Assembly (NCBI RefSeq): GCF_014200755.1
Contig: NZ_JACHCM010000010.1
Location: 1-64,000 of the forward strand
Direction: 5' to 3'
DNA length: 64,000 bases
From: Rhodanobacter sp. ANJX3
Lineage (GTDB): Bacteria > Pseudomonadota > Gammaproteobacteria > Xanthomonadales > Rhodanobacteraceae
Within the stretch, counting starts at the first letter, position 1. Every line of letters starts with the position of its first letter. Made by a program: the position numbers and the translations under genes. A model generated the notes under the pieces. The model searched no databases and was not told where the DNA came from. It worked only from the letters and a program-made list of their open reading frames with translations. This document shows positions 46,318-55,983 of this stretch, piece after piece.

Positions 46318-47508
46318 TCAACCAGACCCGTTCGACGAGGTGAGCGGCGGATGGATCGCCGCACCGTAGCGTTTGCGCAACGTGCCCACACGTTCGACAT
46401 AGACCTGCGTTTCGGCATACGGCGGCACACCGCTGTAGCGCACCACGGCGCCGGGACCTGCGTTGTAAGCCGCCGCGGCCAGTTGCTCGTTGCCGTTGAA
46501 GTCGTGCAGCAGCAGGCCGAGATAGCGCGCGCCGCCGCGAATGTTCTGGCTGGTATCGAAGGCATCCAGCACGCCCATGTCGCTGGCGGTGGCCGGCATC
46601 AGCTGCATCAGCCCCTGCGCGCCCTTGATCGACAGCGCTCGCGGGTTGAACGCGCTTTCGGCATGGATGATGGCGCGCAGAAACGCTTCGTCCACGCCGT
46701 ATTCGATGCTCGCCGCGCGAATCACGTCGGCATAGGCGGTCAGGTTGAGTGCCGTGCTGCCCCAGTGAATCGGCGAATGCAGATTGCAGGCCATGCAGGT
46801 TTCAATTTCGGTATAGCTGAAGAGCATCGTGACCGCGTTGCCCTTCAGGTGCACCGGCGGCACATTGGTGTATTCCACCACGCCGTCGGCGCGCACGACG
46901 CGATACGTCGAACCGCGTCGAACCCGGTTTCCGTTTTTATCGATCTCAAGAAGCGGCGTCACGGCCTCTTTCGATTCGTGATAACCGGGCCGGATGGCAG
47001 CGACAGCGTCGACAACCGCGTTGGGTACGGGCGCCAGCAATAGCTTCGCCGTGGTTTGCACCGATCCCTGCATACCGTCGAGTGAGACGCGTTGTGCCGT
47101 GCTGTCGCCAGCGGCACCACCTGCGAATTCGACTCCAGCAACCACCCGATCGAGCGAAACGGCATCGGCGCCATTGGCCGCCATGCTCCGAGCCGATGTT
47201 GTGACGGAACCGCTGACCAGGTTCAGCGAGCTCGGCAGATTTCGTATTTTGGGCCGCGTGGCTGGAGGCGCCGATGCAAAAGTGGCGATCCTCTTGCAGC
47301 CGCGATAGCCCGCCGTGCTGCTGCTGAAAACAGTCTCTCCGTTGACACCGGTGCAGCGGTACAGCGAGCCCGCGTGCGCCAGCGAGAATGCCTGCCGAAA
47401 AAAACAGCCGCCCGTCCACAACAAAAAGCCGATCAAGGCGGCGGCAAACCAGCGATGGGAGCGGGATCGAGCGCCACAGCGCTCGTCTCGGTGGACGACA
47501 GCATTCAT
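46318..47508 (-). CDS. Lytic transglycosylase (SLT family)
   Basis: This 396-residue exported protein begins with a signal/anchor (FAALIGFLLW near 20-40) and a DUF4124-like segment SLYRCTGVNGETVFSSS. The SLT domain lies at about residues 265-375, with the catalytic Glu in IIHAESAFNP, GAQGLMQLMPATASDMG and AAAYNAGPGAV. It cleaves glycan strands to 1,6-anhydro muropeptides. The DUF4124-like start and CMACNLH segment are less usual and may bind other envelope parts. The start codon is uncertain: the ATG at 47508 lacks a clear ribosome site, and one at 47565 is also possible. Confidence 0.9.
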   Translation of the reverse strand: MNAVVHRDERCGARSRSHRWFAAALIGFLLWTGGCFFRQAFSLAHAGSLYRCTGVNGETVFSSSTAGYRGCKRIATFASAPPATRPKIRNLPSSLNLVSGSVTTSARSMAANGADAVSLDRVVAGVEFAGGAAGDSTAQRVSLDGMQGSVQTTAKLLLAPVPNAVVDAVAAIRPGYHESKEAVTPLLEIDKNGNRVRRGSTYRVVRADGVVEYTNVPPVHLKGNAVTMLFSYTEIETCMACNLHSPIHWGSTALNLTAYADVIRAASIEYGVDEAFLRAIIHAESAFNPRALSIKGAQGLMQLMPATASDMGVLDAFDTSQNIRGGARYLGLLLHDFNGNEQLAAAAYNAGPGAVVRYSGVPPYAETQVYVERVGTLRKRYGAAIHPPLTSSNGSG

Positions 47509-47565
47509 GGCAGCGAGTCTGACGAAAGGTCTCGGGCAAGCCAAGTCGCGACCGGCGCCATGCAA

Positions 47566-47598
47566 AATAGTTATTGCGAATCATTCGTAATAACTATT
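47566..47598. promoter_or_regulatory. Fur-type palindrome ahead of the iron-uptake operon
   Basis: AATAGTTATT and AATAACTATT are perfect inverted arms around GCGAATCATTCGT, whose core GAATCATTC is itself palindromic. TGCGAATCATTCG-like cores are typical of Fur boxes in beta- and gammaproteobacteria. The site lies about 210 bases before the first gene of the PepSY-TonB receptor operon and 58 bases from the transglycosylase start, so it could control either or both. Confidence 0.65.
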
Positions 47599-47807
47599 TA
47601 ATAGTCGACAGGCTTCCCAGGTAACGCCCGATGAGCCGCGCAGCAATGCGCTTGCGTTCGAATGTTCGCCGTAAGGAAACCCCATCGCAGCCGCGCCTAC
47701 GCCACGTCGTCCCTACCGCTTCCGTGTCAGGCCGGTTGCCGCGCGTCGCGCGCATAGCGCTTGCAAGACGCCAACCCAGAAAACCTTCTCTCCTGCCGAA
47801 TTGATGC

Positions 47808-48137
47808 ATGTCCGAAATACCTCATAGCCACCTGAAACGACGCCAGTCGACAACCGCACGCTTTCGATGGGCCGTGGCGTCGAGAACCGCCGCCGCCTTG
47901 TTCGGTGGCTATCTGGTTACGTACGCCAGCGCCGCCCTGCTGACCGTCGTGCTGCCGATGAGCCGAATCAACCGCGCGGTGACCGCCAGCCTGCTCAGTT
48001 TCGTGGTGTGGACCGCGGTGGCGATCTGGGTGTTCGCCGCGCGCAGCGCGTGGCGCGGCTGGTGGACGTTGCTCGTCGCAGGCGCCGTGATGCTGGTACT
48101 CGCCATGACCTGGCGCGACTACGGCATGCGTCCGTGA
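47808..48137 (+). CDS. Small membrane protein of the iron-uptake operon (DUF3649-like)
   Basis: This 109-residue protein has three predicted membrane helices (ALFGGYLVTYASAALLTVVL, AVTASLLSFVVWTAVAIWVF, WWTLLVAGAVMLVLAM). Its size, helices and position directly before a PepSY protein and a siderophore receptor match the DUF3649 group of iron-uptake operons. No precise role is known. The ribosome site is weak. The next gene starts 10 bases after its stop. Confidence 0.8.
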   Translation: MSEIPHSHLKRRQSTTARFRWAVASRTAAALFGGYLVTYASAALLTVVLPMSRINRAVTASLLSFVVWTAVAIWVFAARSAWRGWWTLLVAGAVMLVLAMTWRDYGMRP

Positions 48138-48147
48138 GCGCGCGTCG

Positions 48148-49716
48148 GTGAGGGGCAGCTTCGTACAATCGATGGCGTGGCTGCATACCTGGGCCGGGCT
48201 GATCGTGAGCTGGGTGCTGTTTGCGATTTTCCTCGGTGGCACGCTGGCCTGCTTCGACAAAGAGCTGGACTACTGGATGCGTCCGGCGCTGCACCAGCTC
48301 GCACCGGGACCGATCGCCATGGATGCCGCCGCGACCACCTTGCGCGAGATGGCACCGCATGCCGAGACGCTTTATCTCAGGCCCCCAAGCGCGCGCGATC
48401 CGTCGATTCACGGCTTCGTCTTCGAACCGGGCAAACCGACTATCGACGTCGCCCTCAATCCGCGCGACGGAACACGGATCCCGCCGACCGTCGGCGGTAA
48501 TTTCTTTTTCGTCCTGCATTACAACCTGCAGGCCGGCACGCCCGGCGTGTATCTGGTTGGACTGGCCGGCATGCTGATGCTGCTGGCGTTGGTCAGCGGC
48601 GTGATCATCCATCGCCGTGTGTTCAAGGATTTTTTTGTGTTTCGACCGCAGGCCGGCGGTCAGCGTGCGTGGTTGGACGGACACAACCTCACCGGCGTAC
48701 TGGGCCTGCCGTTTCATCTGATGATCGCCTACACCGGGGTGATCATCATGATGTCTACCTACATGACCGCCGGCGTACAGATCGGCTATCACGGTGACTT
48801 AGCTGCGTACTACGCAGCGCTGTCCAGCACACCGCATCCGGTCGAGCAACACCGACTGCCAAGCCGGGTGGCGTCGCTGAACAAGATTCTCCACGACGCT
48901 GTGCAACGCCTTGGTGGCCCGGCGCAGTATCTGGAGATCGAGCATGTCCACGATGCGTCTATCACGATCAGCGCGCTGGCAGCCGGCAACGATGAAGTCG
49001 CTGGCGGCCGCCGCAACCTGATCTACGATGGCACCGATGGCCACTTCCGCGGTGAAAGCGAGAGTCCACCGGCCGCCTATCGCACCTACCAATTCCTGAG
49101 CGGACTGCATCGCGTGCAGTTCGGCGGCGCGGCGATTCGCTGGCTGTACTTTCTGCTCGGCACCGCCGGCTGCGTGATGCTTGCCACTGCGACGCAGGTC
49201 TGGATCGAAAAGCGCCAGCGGAAAGCGGAGGCCGCCGGCCTGCGCTCAGGCTACGGGCTGGTGCGCGCACTCAACATCGCCGTGATCGCCGGCATGCCGC
49301 TGGCAAGCGTCGCCCTGCTATGGGCGAACCGCCTGCTCCCCGGCAATCTGGCCGTTCGGGCCAGCTGGGAAGCGCAGAGCTTTTACGCCGTGTGGCTGCT
49401 CGCCACGATATGGGCCGTGCTGCGCCTGCGTCGCGGCAAGCCGTGGCGCGAGCTGTTCGGCATGACGGCCGCCTTGCTGCTTGCACTGCCGCTGTTGAAT
49501 GCGCTGACCGAACCGCGCAGCAGCCTGCTTGCCAGCATCGTCGATCACGATTGGGTTCTCGCTGGCGTCGACGCCACCGCTCTAGCCCTGGGCCTCGGCT
49601 TTGCCTGGCTGGCCTGGCTCAACACGCGTCCACGCAAAAACGTCCGACGCGATGCACGCATCGGCGCTGCTTCAGCGTCCTCGCACGCCGCACGCCCGCG
49701 GGAAAAATCTGCATGA
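48148..49716 (+). CDS. PepSY-domain membrane protein (siderophore/iron reductase type)
   Basis: This 522-residue PepSY-TM protein starts from GTG at 48148, which gives the family-typical opening (SMAWLHTWAGLIVSWVLFAIFLGG). Four or more membrane segments frame periplasmic PepSY-like parts, and conserved helix residues such as HNLTGVLGLPFHLMIAYTG near 190 carry His residues expected to bind heme b. Members of this family, PiuB and FpvG-like proteins, reduce siderophore-bound ferric iron in the periplasm. Its stop overlaps the next start by 4 bases (ATGA). Confidence 0.88.
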   Translation: MRGSFVQSMAWLHTWAGLIVSWVLFAIFLGGTLACFDKELDYWMRPALHQLAPGPIAMDAAATTLREMAPHAETLYLRPPSARDPSIHGFVFEPGKPTIDVALNPRDGTRIPPTVGGNFFFVLHYNLQAGTPGVYLVGLAGMLMLLALVSGVIIHRRVFKDFFVFRPQAGGQRAWLDGHNLTGVLGLPFHLMIAYTGVIIMMSTYMTAGVQIGYHGDLAAYYAALSSTPHPVEQHRLPSRVASLNKILHDAVQRLGGPAQYLEIEHVHDASITISALAAGNDEVAGGRRNLIYDGTDGHFRGESESPPAAYRTYQFLSGLHRVQFGGAAIRWLYFLLGTAGCVMLATATQVWIEKRQRKAEAAGLRSGYGLVRALNIAVIAGMPLASVALLWANRLLPGNLAVRASWEAQSFYAVWLLATIWAVLRLRRGKPWRELFGMTAALLLALPLLNALTEPRSSLLASIVDHDWVLAGVDATALALGLGFAWLAWLNTRPRKNVRRDARIGAASASSHAARPREKSA

Positions 49717-50063
49717 CGCTATGGCTGATCTTGCTGGCGTTGAATTATTCGAGCTGGGCCCTGCTGTGCCTCGCCGTGGCGCGTCACCACCGCCAGCACT
49801 TCGGCGCCGAAGTATCCGTTCGCCGCAGCCGCCTTTTACGCCTCGGCGGCTGGCTCACGATGCTGGCTGCCTGGGTCATCAGCGTGCACTGGCGCGGCTG
49901 GGACATCGGCAGCGTCGACTGGTGTGCGAGCTGGATGCTGGCCGCCATCGCCTGGGTGCTGCTGCAACCGTATCGCCCCCGCTTCGCGCGCTGGCTGGCC
50001 TTCGTTGGCGGCGCGGCGAGCCTGTTCGCCCTGATCTCTTTTCTATCACCCACGCTGTTTTGA
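49713..50063 (+). CDS. DUF3325-like small membrane protein of the iron-uptake operon
   Basis: This 116-residue protein has four hydrophobic stretches (LWLILLALNYSSWALLCLAVA, LLRLGGWLTMLAAWVISVHW, SWMLAAIAWVLLQPY, WLAFVGGAASLFALISFL). It resembles DUF3325, which accompanies PepSY and DUF3649 proteins in siderophore operons. Specific function is unknown. The ATG overlaps the stop of the PepSY gene and the gap to the receptor gene is 8 bases. Confidence 0.82.
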   Translation: MTLWLILLALNYSSWALLCLAVARHHRQHFGAEVSVRRSRLLRLGGWLTMLAAWVISVHWRGWDIGSVDWCASWMLAAIAWVLLQPYRPRFARWLAFVGGAASLFALISFLSPTLF

Positions 50064-50071
50064 GGAACGTC

Positions 50072-52279
50072 ATGAACACTTCGACCAAGCGGCAGGCTGC
50101 AAGCCATCATTCTGTAGGCCTGCGCCGCGCCGCTCTGCCCTGCCTGCTGGCCGTGGCACTGGCCGGCAGCTTTGCCGCGCACGCGCAAACCCAGCCCGTC
50201 GATGGCAACGGCACCAGCGATACGAGCAGCGCCAAGGAGCCTCGCAAGACGCAAACGATGGACACGGTGAATGTGCAGGGCGTCGGCTTGCCGACCTTCG
50301 GCGGTGGCGACATCGCCCGCCGCGGCAATCTGGGCGTGCTGGGCGAACAGGATGTGATGAGTACGCCGTTCGCGATGACCAGCTATACCGAGAACTACAT
50401 CGCCAGCCATCAGGCGTACACCATTGCCGATGTGGTGGCCGACGATCCGGCGGTGCGCGTCGCCGACGGCTTCGGCAATTTCGCCGAGACCTTCGTGCTG
50501 CGCGGCTTTCCTCTCAACGGCGATGACATCACCTTTGGCGGCCTCTACGGCATCATCCCGCGACAGATGGTCGACGCCGACGCGATCGGCCGGCTCGACG
50601 TGCTGCGTGGCGCCAGCGCGTTTCTCTACGGCGTATCGCCCGGCGGCAGCGGCATCGGCGGCTCGATCAACGTGGAGCCGAAATGGGCGTTGGACGCGCC
50701 GCTGACGCGCGCCACGGTCGACTACGGCAGCGACAGCCAGGCCGGCGCCCAGTTCGATGTCAGCCGACGCTTCGGCACGAACGACGAGTACGGCATCCGC
50801 GTCAATCTGGGCGGGCGTGACGGCGATACCTCAATCGACCGCGAAAGCCGCAAGTCGAACGAGCAGTCCATCGCGTTCGATTACCGCGGCGACAAGTTCC
50901 GCATCAAGGCCGACGTCAGCCATCAGCTTCAGCGCATCGACGAGGGCCGCAGCGTGGTCTATCTCAGCGGCGACGGCGTGCCCAAGCCGCCGCCGGCGAG
51001 CGCGAATTACGCCCAGCCCTGGAGCTACTCCAGCCTGGAGGATACCTACGGCCTGGTGCGCGCCGAGTACGATTTCCTGCCCAACCTGACCGGCTATGTC
51101 GCCGTCGGCGCCGATCATTCCAACGAAAACGGCGAATACGCGTCGCCCACCGTGGACGGCAGCGGCAACGGTTCGATCTACCGACTGGGCGTGCCGTATC
51201 AAAACGACGCGCAGAGCGGCGAAGCCGGCCTCAACTGGACATTCGACACTGGCCCGGTCAGTCAGAAGATCAACCTGGGCGTCTCCGCGCTGAACCAGAA
51301 AAAGACCGTCAGCTATACGTTCTCCGCGTCCTCGCCGACCAACCTCTACGACTATGTGGCCATGCCGTACCCGCCCACCACGTTCAGCGGCGGCGATCCG
51401 GTGGTGACCGGCCGCACCAAGCTGCACAGCCTGGCGCTGTCCGACACGCTGGGCTTTGCCGACGATCAGGTACTGCTGACCCTCGGTGCGCGCCGGCAGA
51501 CCCTGCAAACCCTCGGCTATGCCTACACCACCGGCGTGCAGACCGCGGACTACCGCAAGACCGCCACATCGCCGGTGCTCGGCCTAGTGGTGAAGCTCAA
51601 CCCGAACTTCTCGCTGTTCGCCAACTCCATCCAGGGCTTGTCGCAGGGACCCGAAGCACCGATCGGCTCGGCCAATGTCGGCCAGGTGTTTGCGCCGTAC
51701 AAGTCGAAGCAGCTCGAAACCGGTATCAAGTACGACCAGGGCACGTTCGGCAGCACCTTCAGCCTGTTCCAGATCAAGCAGCCCAGCGGCATCACCGATG
51801 GCGTGACGCGCGTTTTCAGCATTGCCGGCGAACAGCGCAACCGCGGCGCGGAATGGAGCATCTACGGCGAGCCGACGAGTGGATTGAAACTGATCGGCGG
51901 CGCGAGCTATATCGACGCCAAGCTGACCGAAACCGCCGGTGGCCTCGACAACGGCAACACCGCGGTCGGCGTACCGAAGTGGCAGTACAACGCGGGCGTG
52001 GACTGGGCAGTCCCCGGCACCACGGGCCTGGGGCTGAACCTGGGCGTGACCCGCACCGGCGGTGAATACGTCGACCTGGCCAATACCTTGCGCATTCCCG
52101 CCTGGACGCGGGTCGACGCGGGCGCCAGCTATGTCACCGCCATCGACGGTCGTCAGGTGACGTTCCGCGCTGCAGTGCTGAATATCGGCAACAGCAACTA
52201 CTGGGCATCGGCCTTGGGCGGCTACCTGACCGAGGGTGCCTCGCGCACGATCAAGCTGTCGGCCAGCGTCGACTTCTGA
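50072..52279 (+). CDS. TonB-dependent siderophore receptor
   Basis: This 735-residue outer-membrane receptor has a signal peptide (PCLLAVALAGSFAAHAQ), TonB-box-like DTVNVQGVGL near 63-72, and a siderophore-type plug (SYTENYIASHQAYTIADVVADDPAVR, ETFVLRGFPLNGDDITFGGLYG, GRLDVLRGASAFLYGVSPGGSGIGGSINVEPK). The barrel ends in IKLSASVDF with a terminal Phe. The SD GAGGAA precedes the ATG at 50072. It ends the iron-uptake operon behind the Fur-type palindrome. Relatives handle hydroxamate or mixed siderophores such as ferrichrome and pyoverdine types. The real ligand is open. Confidence 0.93.
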   Translation: MNTSTKRQAASHHSVGLRRAALPCLLAVALAGSFAAHAQTQPVDGNGTSDTSSAKEPRKTQTMDTVNVQGVGLPTFGGGDIARRGNLGVLGEQDVMSTPFAMTSYTENYIASHQAYTIADVVADDPAVRVADGFGNFAETFVLRGFPLNGDDITFGGLYGIIPRQMVDADAIGRLDVLRGASAFLYGVSPGGSGIGGSINVEPKWALDAPLTRATVDYGSDSQAGAQFDVSRRFGTNDEYGIRVNLGGRDGDTSIDRESRKSNEQSIAFDYRGDKFRIKADVSHQLQRIDEGRSVVYLSGDGVPKPPPASANYAQPWSYSSLEDTYGLVRAEYDFLPNLTGYVAVGADHSNENGEYASPTVDGSGNGSIYRLGVPYQNDAQSGEAGLNWTFDTGPVSQKINLGVSALNQKKTVSYTFSASSPTNLYDYVAMPYPPTTFSGGDPVVTGRTKLHSLALSDTLGFADDQVLLTLGARRQTLQTLGYAYTTGVQTADYRKTATSPVLGLVVKLNPNFSLFANSIQGLSQGPEAPIGSANVGQVFAPYKSKQLETGIKYDQGTFGSTFSLFQIKQPSGITDGVTRVFSIAGEQRNRGAEWSIYGEPTSGLKLIGGASYIDAKLTETAGGLDNGNTAVGVPKWQYNAGVDWAVPGTTGLGLNLGVTRTGGEYVDLANTLRIPAWTRVDAGASYVTAIDGRQVTFRAAVLNIGNSNYWASALGGYLTEGASRTIKLSASVDF

Positions 52280-52455
52280 GTCGGCGCGTCAGCGACGAAC
52301 AGGTTGCGGTATAAGCCCCGCGGCCTGTTCACTGGCGAGCCCCGTCACGGCGGCGTAAACTGTGCGGTTCGACGCGGCACTGCGGCAGCGTCGCGCTGGC
52401 TGGCGTGTTTCGCCGCCATGCGCCTTCGATAGACGAACCACGGTAGTTCCCAGTC

Positions 52456-53820
52456 ATGAGCGGCAAGCTTTTCATCAAGACCCACGGTTGTCAGATGAAC
52501 GAGTACGACTCGGCCAAGATGGCCGACGTGCTCAAGGCGTCGCATGGCATGGAATTGACCCTGGACGAGTCCGAAGCGGACGTGATCCTGATCAACACCT
52601 GCTCGATCCGCGAGAAAGCGCAGGAAAAAGTCTTCAGCCAGCTCGGCCGCTGGAAGCAGCACAAGAAGGACGGCAAGCCGGTGCTGATCGGCGTGGGTGG
52701 CTGCGTGGCTTCGCAGGAGGGCGACGCCATCGTCAAGCGCGCGCCGTATGTCGATCTGGTCTTCGGTCCGCAGACCCTGCACCGCCTGCCCGAACTGATC
52801 GAGAAGCAGCGCGCCACCGGCCGGCCGCAGGTGGACATCAGCTTCCCCGAGATCGAAAAGTTCGACAATCTCCCGGAGCCGCGTGCCGATGGCCCGACTG
52901 CCTTCGTCTCGATCATGGAAGGCTGCTCGAAATACTGCAGCTACTGTGTCGTGCCCTACACCCGCGGCGAGGAAATCAGCCGTCCGTTCGACGACGTGCT
53001 GGTCGAGGTCGCCCAGCTCGCCGCTCAGGGCGTACGCGAAGTGAACCTGCTCGGCCAGAACGTCAACGCTTATCGCGGCCCGACCCACGACGGCAGCGTG
53101 GCCGACCTGTCCGTGCTGATCCACGCCATCGCGCAGATCGACGGCATCGGTCGCATCCGCTTCACCACCTCGCATCCGCTGGAGTTTTCCGACTCGCTGA
53201 TCGAGGCCTACGCCAACGTGCCGCAGCTGGCCAATTACCTGCATCTGCCGGTGCAGGCCGGGTCCGATCGCATTCTCAGCGCGATGAAGCGCGGCTACAC
53301 CGCGTTGGAGTTCAAGCAGAAGATCCGCAAGCTGCGCGCAGTGCGGCCGGATATCTGCGTGTCGTCCGATTTCATCGTCGGCTTTCCCGGCGAAACCGCC
53401 GAGGATTTCGACAAGACCATGAAGCTGATCGACGACATCGGCTTCGACCAGAGCTTCTCGTTTATCTTCTCCTCGCGCCCCGGCACGCCGGCGGCCAATC
53501 TCCCCGACGAAACGTCCGCGGCGGAGAAGCACGCGCGCCTGATGCGTCTGCAGGCCACGCTCAACGACAACGCCAAAAAGATCAGCGCCGCGATGATCGG
53601 CAGCGTGCAGCGCGTGCTGGTGGAAAAACCCAGCACGCGCGATCCGAGCGAGCTGACCGGCCGCACCGAGAACATGCGCTTCGTCAACTTTGCCGGCCAT
53701 CCGCGACTGATCGGCCAGTTCGTCGACGTGCTGATCACCGACGCGATGAGCAATTCGCTGCGCGGTCGGATTGTGCTGGATGAGCCCGCCATCGACGCGC
53801 CGGTCGCGCTGGCTTCGTGA
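52456..53820 (+). CDS. miaB: tRNA methylthiotransferase MiaB
   Basis: MiaB (454 residues) adds the methylthio group to i6A37 of tRNA. The N-terminal domain holds three cluster cysteines (Cys in [20 protein letters not shown] and GVGGCVASQ), the radical-SAM motif [15 protein letters not shown] is near residue 156, and the TRAM domain ends the protein (RPSTRDP-type and [16 protein letters not shown]). It is the first gene of the miaB-GNAT-phoH-ybeY cluster and overlaps the GNAT gene by 4 bases. Confidence 0.97.
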   Translation: MSGKLFIKTHGCQMNEYDSAKMADVLKASHGMELTLDESEADVILINTCSIREKAQEKVFSQLGRWKQHKKDGKPVLIGVGGCVASQEGDAIVKRAPYVDLVFGPQTLHRLPELIEKQRATGRPQVDISFPEIEKFDNLPEPRADGPTAFVSIMEGCSKYCSYCVVPYTRGEEISRPFDDVLVEVAQLAAQGVREVNLLGQNVNAYRGPTHDGSVADLSVLIHAIAQIDGIGRIRFTTSHPLEFSDSLIEAYANVPQLANYLHLPVQAGSDRILSAMKRGYTALEFKQKIRKLRAVRPDICVSSDFIVGFPGETAEDFDKTMKLIDDIGFDQSFSFIFSSRPGTPAANLPDETSAAEKHARLMRLQATLNDNAKKISAAMIGSVQRVLVEKPSTRDPSELTGRTENMRFVNFAGHPRLIGQFVDVLITDAMSNSLRGRIVLDEPAIDAPVALAS

Positions 53821-54311
53821 CGGAAAACCTCGTGCTGCGGGAAATCGGTGCCGACGAATTTGTGCGCGTCTGGCCGCTGTTTCAGCAGGTGATTGCGGGC
53901 GGCGATACGTACAGTTATCCGCCCGACATGCGGTTTGAAGAGGCCCGCGATGCGTGGACCTCGCCGCCCAGCCGTTGCTTTGTGGCCGAACGCAGCGACG
54001 ACGTGCTCGGCGCTTATCTGCTGAAACCGAATCAGCCTGGCCTTGGCAACCATGTGGCCAATGCCGGTTATATGGTGGCACCCAGCGTACGCGGCCAGGG
54101 CATCGCCAGCGCGATGTGCGAGCATTCGATGGCGCAGGCTCGCTGCGCCGGCTTCACGGCGATGCAGTTCAACTTCGTGGTTTCCACCAACACCACCGCC
54201 GTGCGCCTATGGCAGCGCCACGGTTTCCAGGTTGTCGGCCAGGTACCCGGAGCCTTTCGTCATGCAGGGCACGGACCTACCGACGTTTATGTGATGCACC
54301 GAGAACTATGA
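53817..54311 (+). CDS. GNAT family N-acetyltransferase
   Basis: This 164-residue GNAT enzyme starts with GTG overlapping the miaB stop. The acetyl-CoA loop is [20 protein letters not shown] near residues 80-100 (R/Q-x-x-G-x-G/A) and the C-terminal [20 protein letters not shown] is the typical GNAT end. The substrate is unknown. It is wedged between miaB and phoH by 4-base overlaps, so all three are translationally coupled. A ribosomal or tRNA-related target is possible but unproven. Confidence 0.88.
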   Translation: MTENLVLREIGADEFVRVWPLFQQVIAGGDTYSYPPDMRFEEARDAWTSPPSRCFVAERSDDVLGAYLLKPNQPGLGNHVANAGYMVAPSVRGQGIASAMCEHSMAQARCAGFTAMQFNFVVSTNTTAVRLWQRHGFQVVGQVPGAFRHAGHGPTDVYVMHREL

Positions 54312-55363
54312 CCAGCCCAAGCGCAAACCGCAGCATCGACCAGAACGATTTCGTCCTCGATCCCGAAGACAATGCGCGCCTTGCCAACCTGTGCGGGCCG
54401 TTCGACGAACACCTGCGGCAGATCGAGCTGCGCCTGGGCGTGGAGATCAACCATCGCGGCAATATTTTTCAGGTGCTGGGCGAAACGGCAGTGACGCGGG
54501 CCGCTGAAAAAGTACTTCGCGCGCTGTACGTGGTGACCGAAGACGAATCGTTGAACGGCGCCAAGGTGCATCTGCATCTGGCCGAATCCGGCATCGACGT
54601 CATCACCGATGCGGCGGCCGAGAGCGCGCAGGAAGTTGCCATCCGCGTGAAGCGCGGCCTCATCAAGGGGCGCGGCGCCAACCAGGCACGCTACCTGCAC
54701 GCCATTGCCACCCACGATATCAATTTCGGCATCGGCCCTGCCGGCACGGGCAAGACCTATCTGGCCGTGGCCAGCGCGGTCGAGGCGCTGGAGGCCAATC
54801 GCGTGCAGCGCCTGCTGCTGGTGCGTCCGGCGGTGGAAGCCGGCGAAAAGCTCGGCTTCCTGCCCGGCGATCTGTCGCAGAAAGTCGACCCGTATCTGCG
54901 CCCGCTGTACGACGCGCTGTACGAAATGCTCGGCTTCGAAAAGGTCGCCAAGCTGATCGAGCGCAACGTGATCGAGATCGCCCCGCTGGCGTATATGCGC
55001 GGCCGCACGCTCAACGATTCCTACGTGATTCTCGACGAAGCGCAGAACACCACCGTCGAGCAGATGAAGATGTTTCTGACCCGTATCGGCTTCGGCACCG
55101 TCGCCGTGATCACCGGCGACGTGACCCAGGTCGACCTGCCCCGCCACGTGCGTTCCGGCCTGCGTCAGGCCACCGAAGTGCTGCGCGACGTCAACGGCAT
55201 CAGCTTTACCTTTTTCACCTCGCGCGATGTGGTGCGTCATCCGCTGGTGGCGAAGATCGTGCGTGCCTATGAAGCGTTCGAAGAAGAGGCCGGGAGCACG
55301 GATCGGAATGCCGCCAAAGGCGATTCGATGTCGAACGGCGCCAAGCCGATCGGCGCCAGTTAA
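54308..55363 (+). CDS. phoH: PhoH family protein (PhoH-like ATPase)
   Basis: This 351-residue PhoH/YbeZ protein has a KH-like N-terminal part and an ATPase core: [22 protein letters not shown] (P-loop) near 140-160, [17 protein letters not shown] near 178-194, and [13 protein letters not shown] (Walker B) near 236-248. YbeZ partners YbeY in rRNA processing, and ybeY follows 20 bases later. The ATG overlaps the GNAT stop by 4 bases. Confidence 0.95.
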   Translation: MTSPSANRSIDQNDFVLDPEDNARLANLCGPFDEHLRQIELRLGVEINHRGNIFQVLGETAVTRAAEKVLRALYVVTEDESLNGAKVHLHLAESGIDVITDAAAESAQEVAIRVKRGLIKGRGANQARYLHAIATHDINFGIGPAGTGKTYLAVASAVEALEANRVQRLLLVRPAVEAGEKLGFLPGDLSQKVDPYLRPLYDALYEMLGFEKVAKLIERNVIEIAPLAYMRGRTLNDSYVILDEAQNTTVEQMKMFLTRIGFGTVAVITGDVTQVDLPRHVRSGLRQATEVLRDVNGISFTFFTSRDVVRHPLVAKIVRAYEAFEEEAGSTDRNAAKGDSMSNGAKPIGAS

Positions 55364-55383
55364 CGCGGCTGGCGGAAAACCGT

Positions 55384-55857
55384 ATGTCCAAGCCAACGAC
55401 GCCGCCCAACCGCATCACCGTCGGTTACGCCCTGCCGCGGTCGGGACTGCCTGCGGCCAACAGTTTTCGGCAGTGGGTCGAGGCCGCGCTGCGTGGCGCG
55501 AGATACCGCAAGTCTGCCGAAGTGGCGATCCGTCTGGTGGATGCCGACGAGGGTCGCGCGCTCAATCGCGACTATCGCGGCAAGGATTACGCGACCAACG
55601 TGCTGTCCTTCCCCGCCGAGCTACCGCCGCAACTCAAGCTGCCGCTGCTGGGCGACCTCGCCATTTGTGCACCCGTGGTGCTGCACGAAGCCCTTGAGCA
55701 GGGCAAGCGACCGCGCGATCACTGGGCGCATATGACCGTCCACGGCGTGCTGCATCTGCTCGGTTACGACCACATCAGGAACCGCGAGGCCGAGGCGATG
55801 GAAGCATTGGAGACGCGTATTCTCGCTGGCCTGGGCATCGCCGATCCTTACCAGTGA
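55384..55857 (+). CDS. ybeY: Endoribonuclease YbeY
   Basis: YbeY (157 residues) is a metalloenzyme needed for 16S rRNA maturation and quality control of 70S ribosomes. The zinc motif [11 protein letters not shown] is near 115-125 with three His ligands, and [19 protein letters not shown] near 55-73 is the usual conserved patch. It follows phoH. The corC gene starts 126 bases later. Confidence 0.96.
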   Translation: MSKPTTPPNRITVGYALPRSGLPAANSFRQWVEAALRGARYRKSAEVAIRLVDADEGRALNRDYRGKDYATNVLSFPAELPPQLKLPLLGDLAICAPVVLHEALEQGKRPRDHWAHMTVHGVLHLLGYDHIRNREAEAMEALETRILAGLGIADPYQ

Positions 55858-55983
55858 GCGAATATGGCGACCGGCGACATCGACCGACGCCGAGCGCGCC
55901 TCGACGCCATTGCGCTGAATCGTCACGAATTTTCCGTTAAACTCGATTTACCGTCCCGCTTGCGGGCAGCACCCACGCGATAA

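Noticed and set aside
47630-47803. 57-codon frame between the Fur-type palindrome and the iron operon
   Set aside because: Strongly Arg-rich with no ribosome site or family; kept only as leader sequence.
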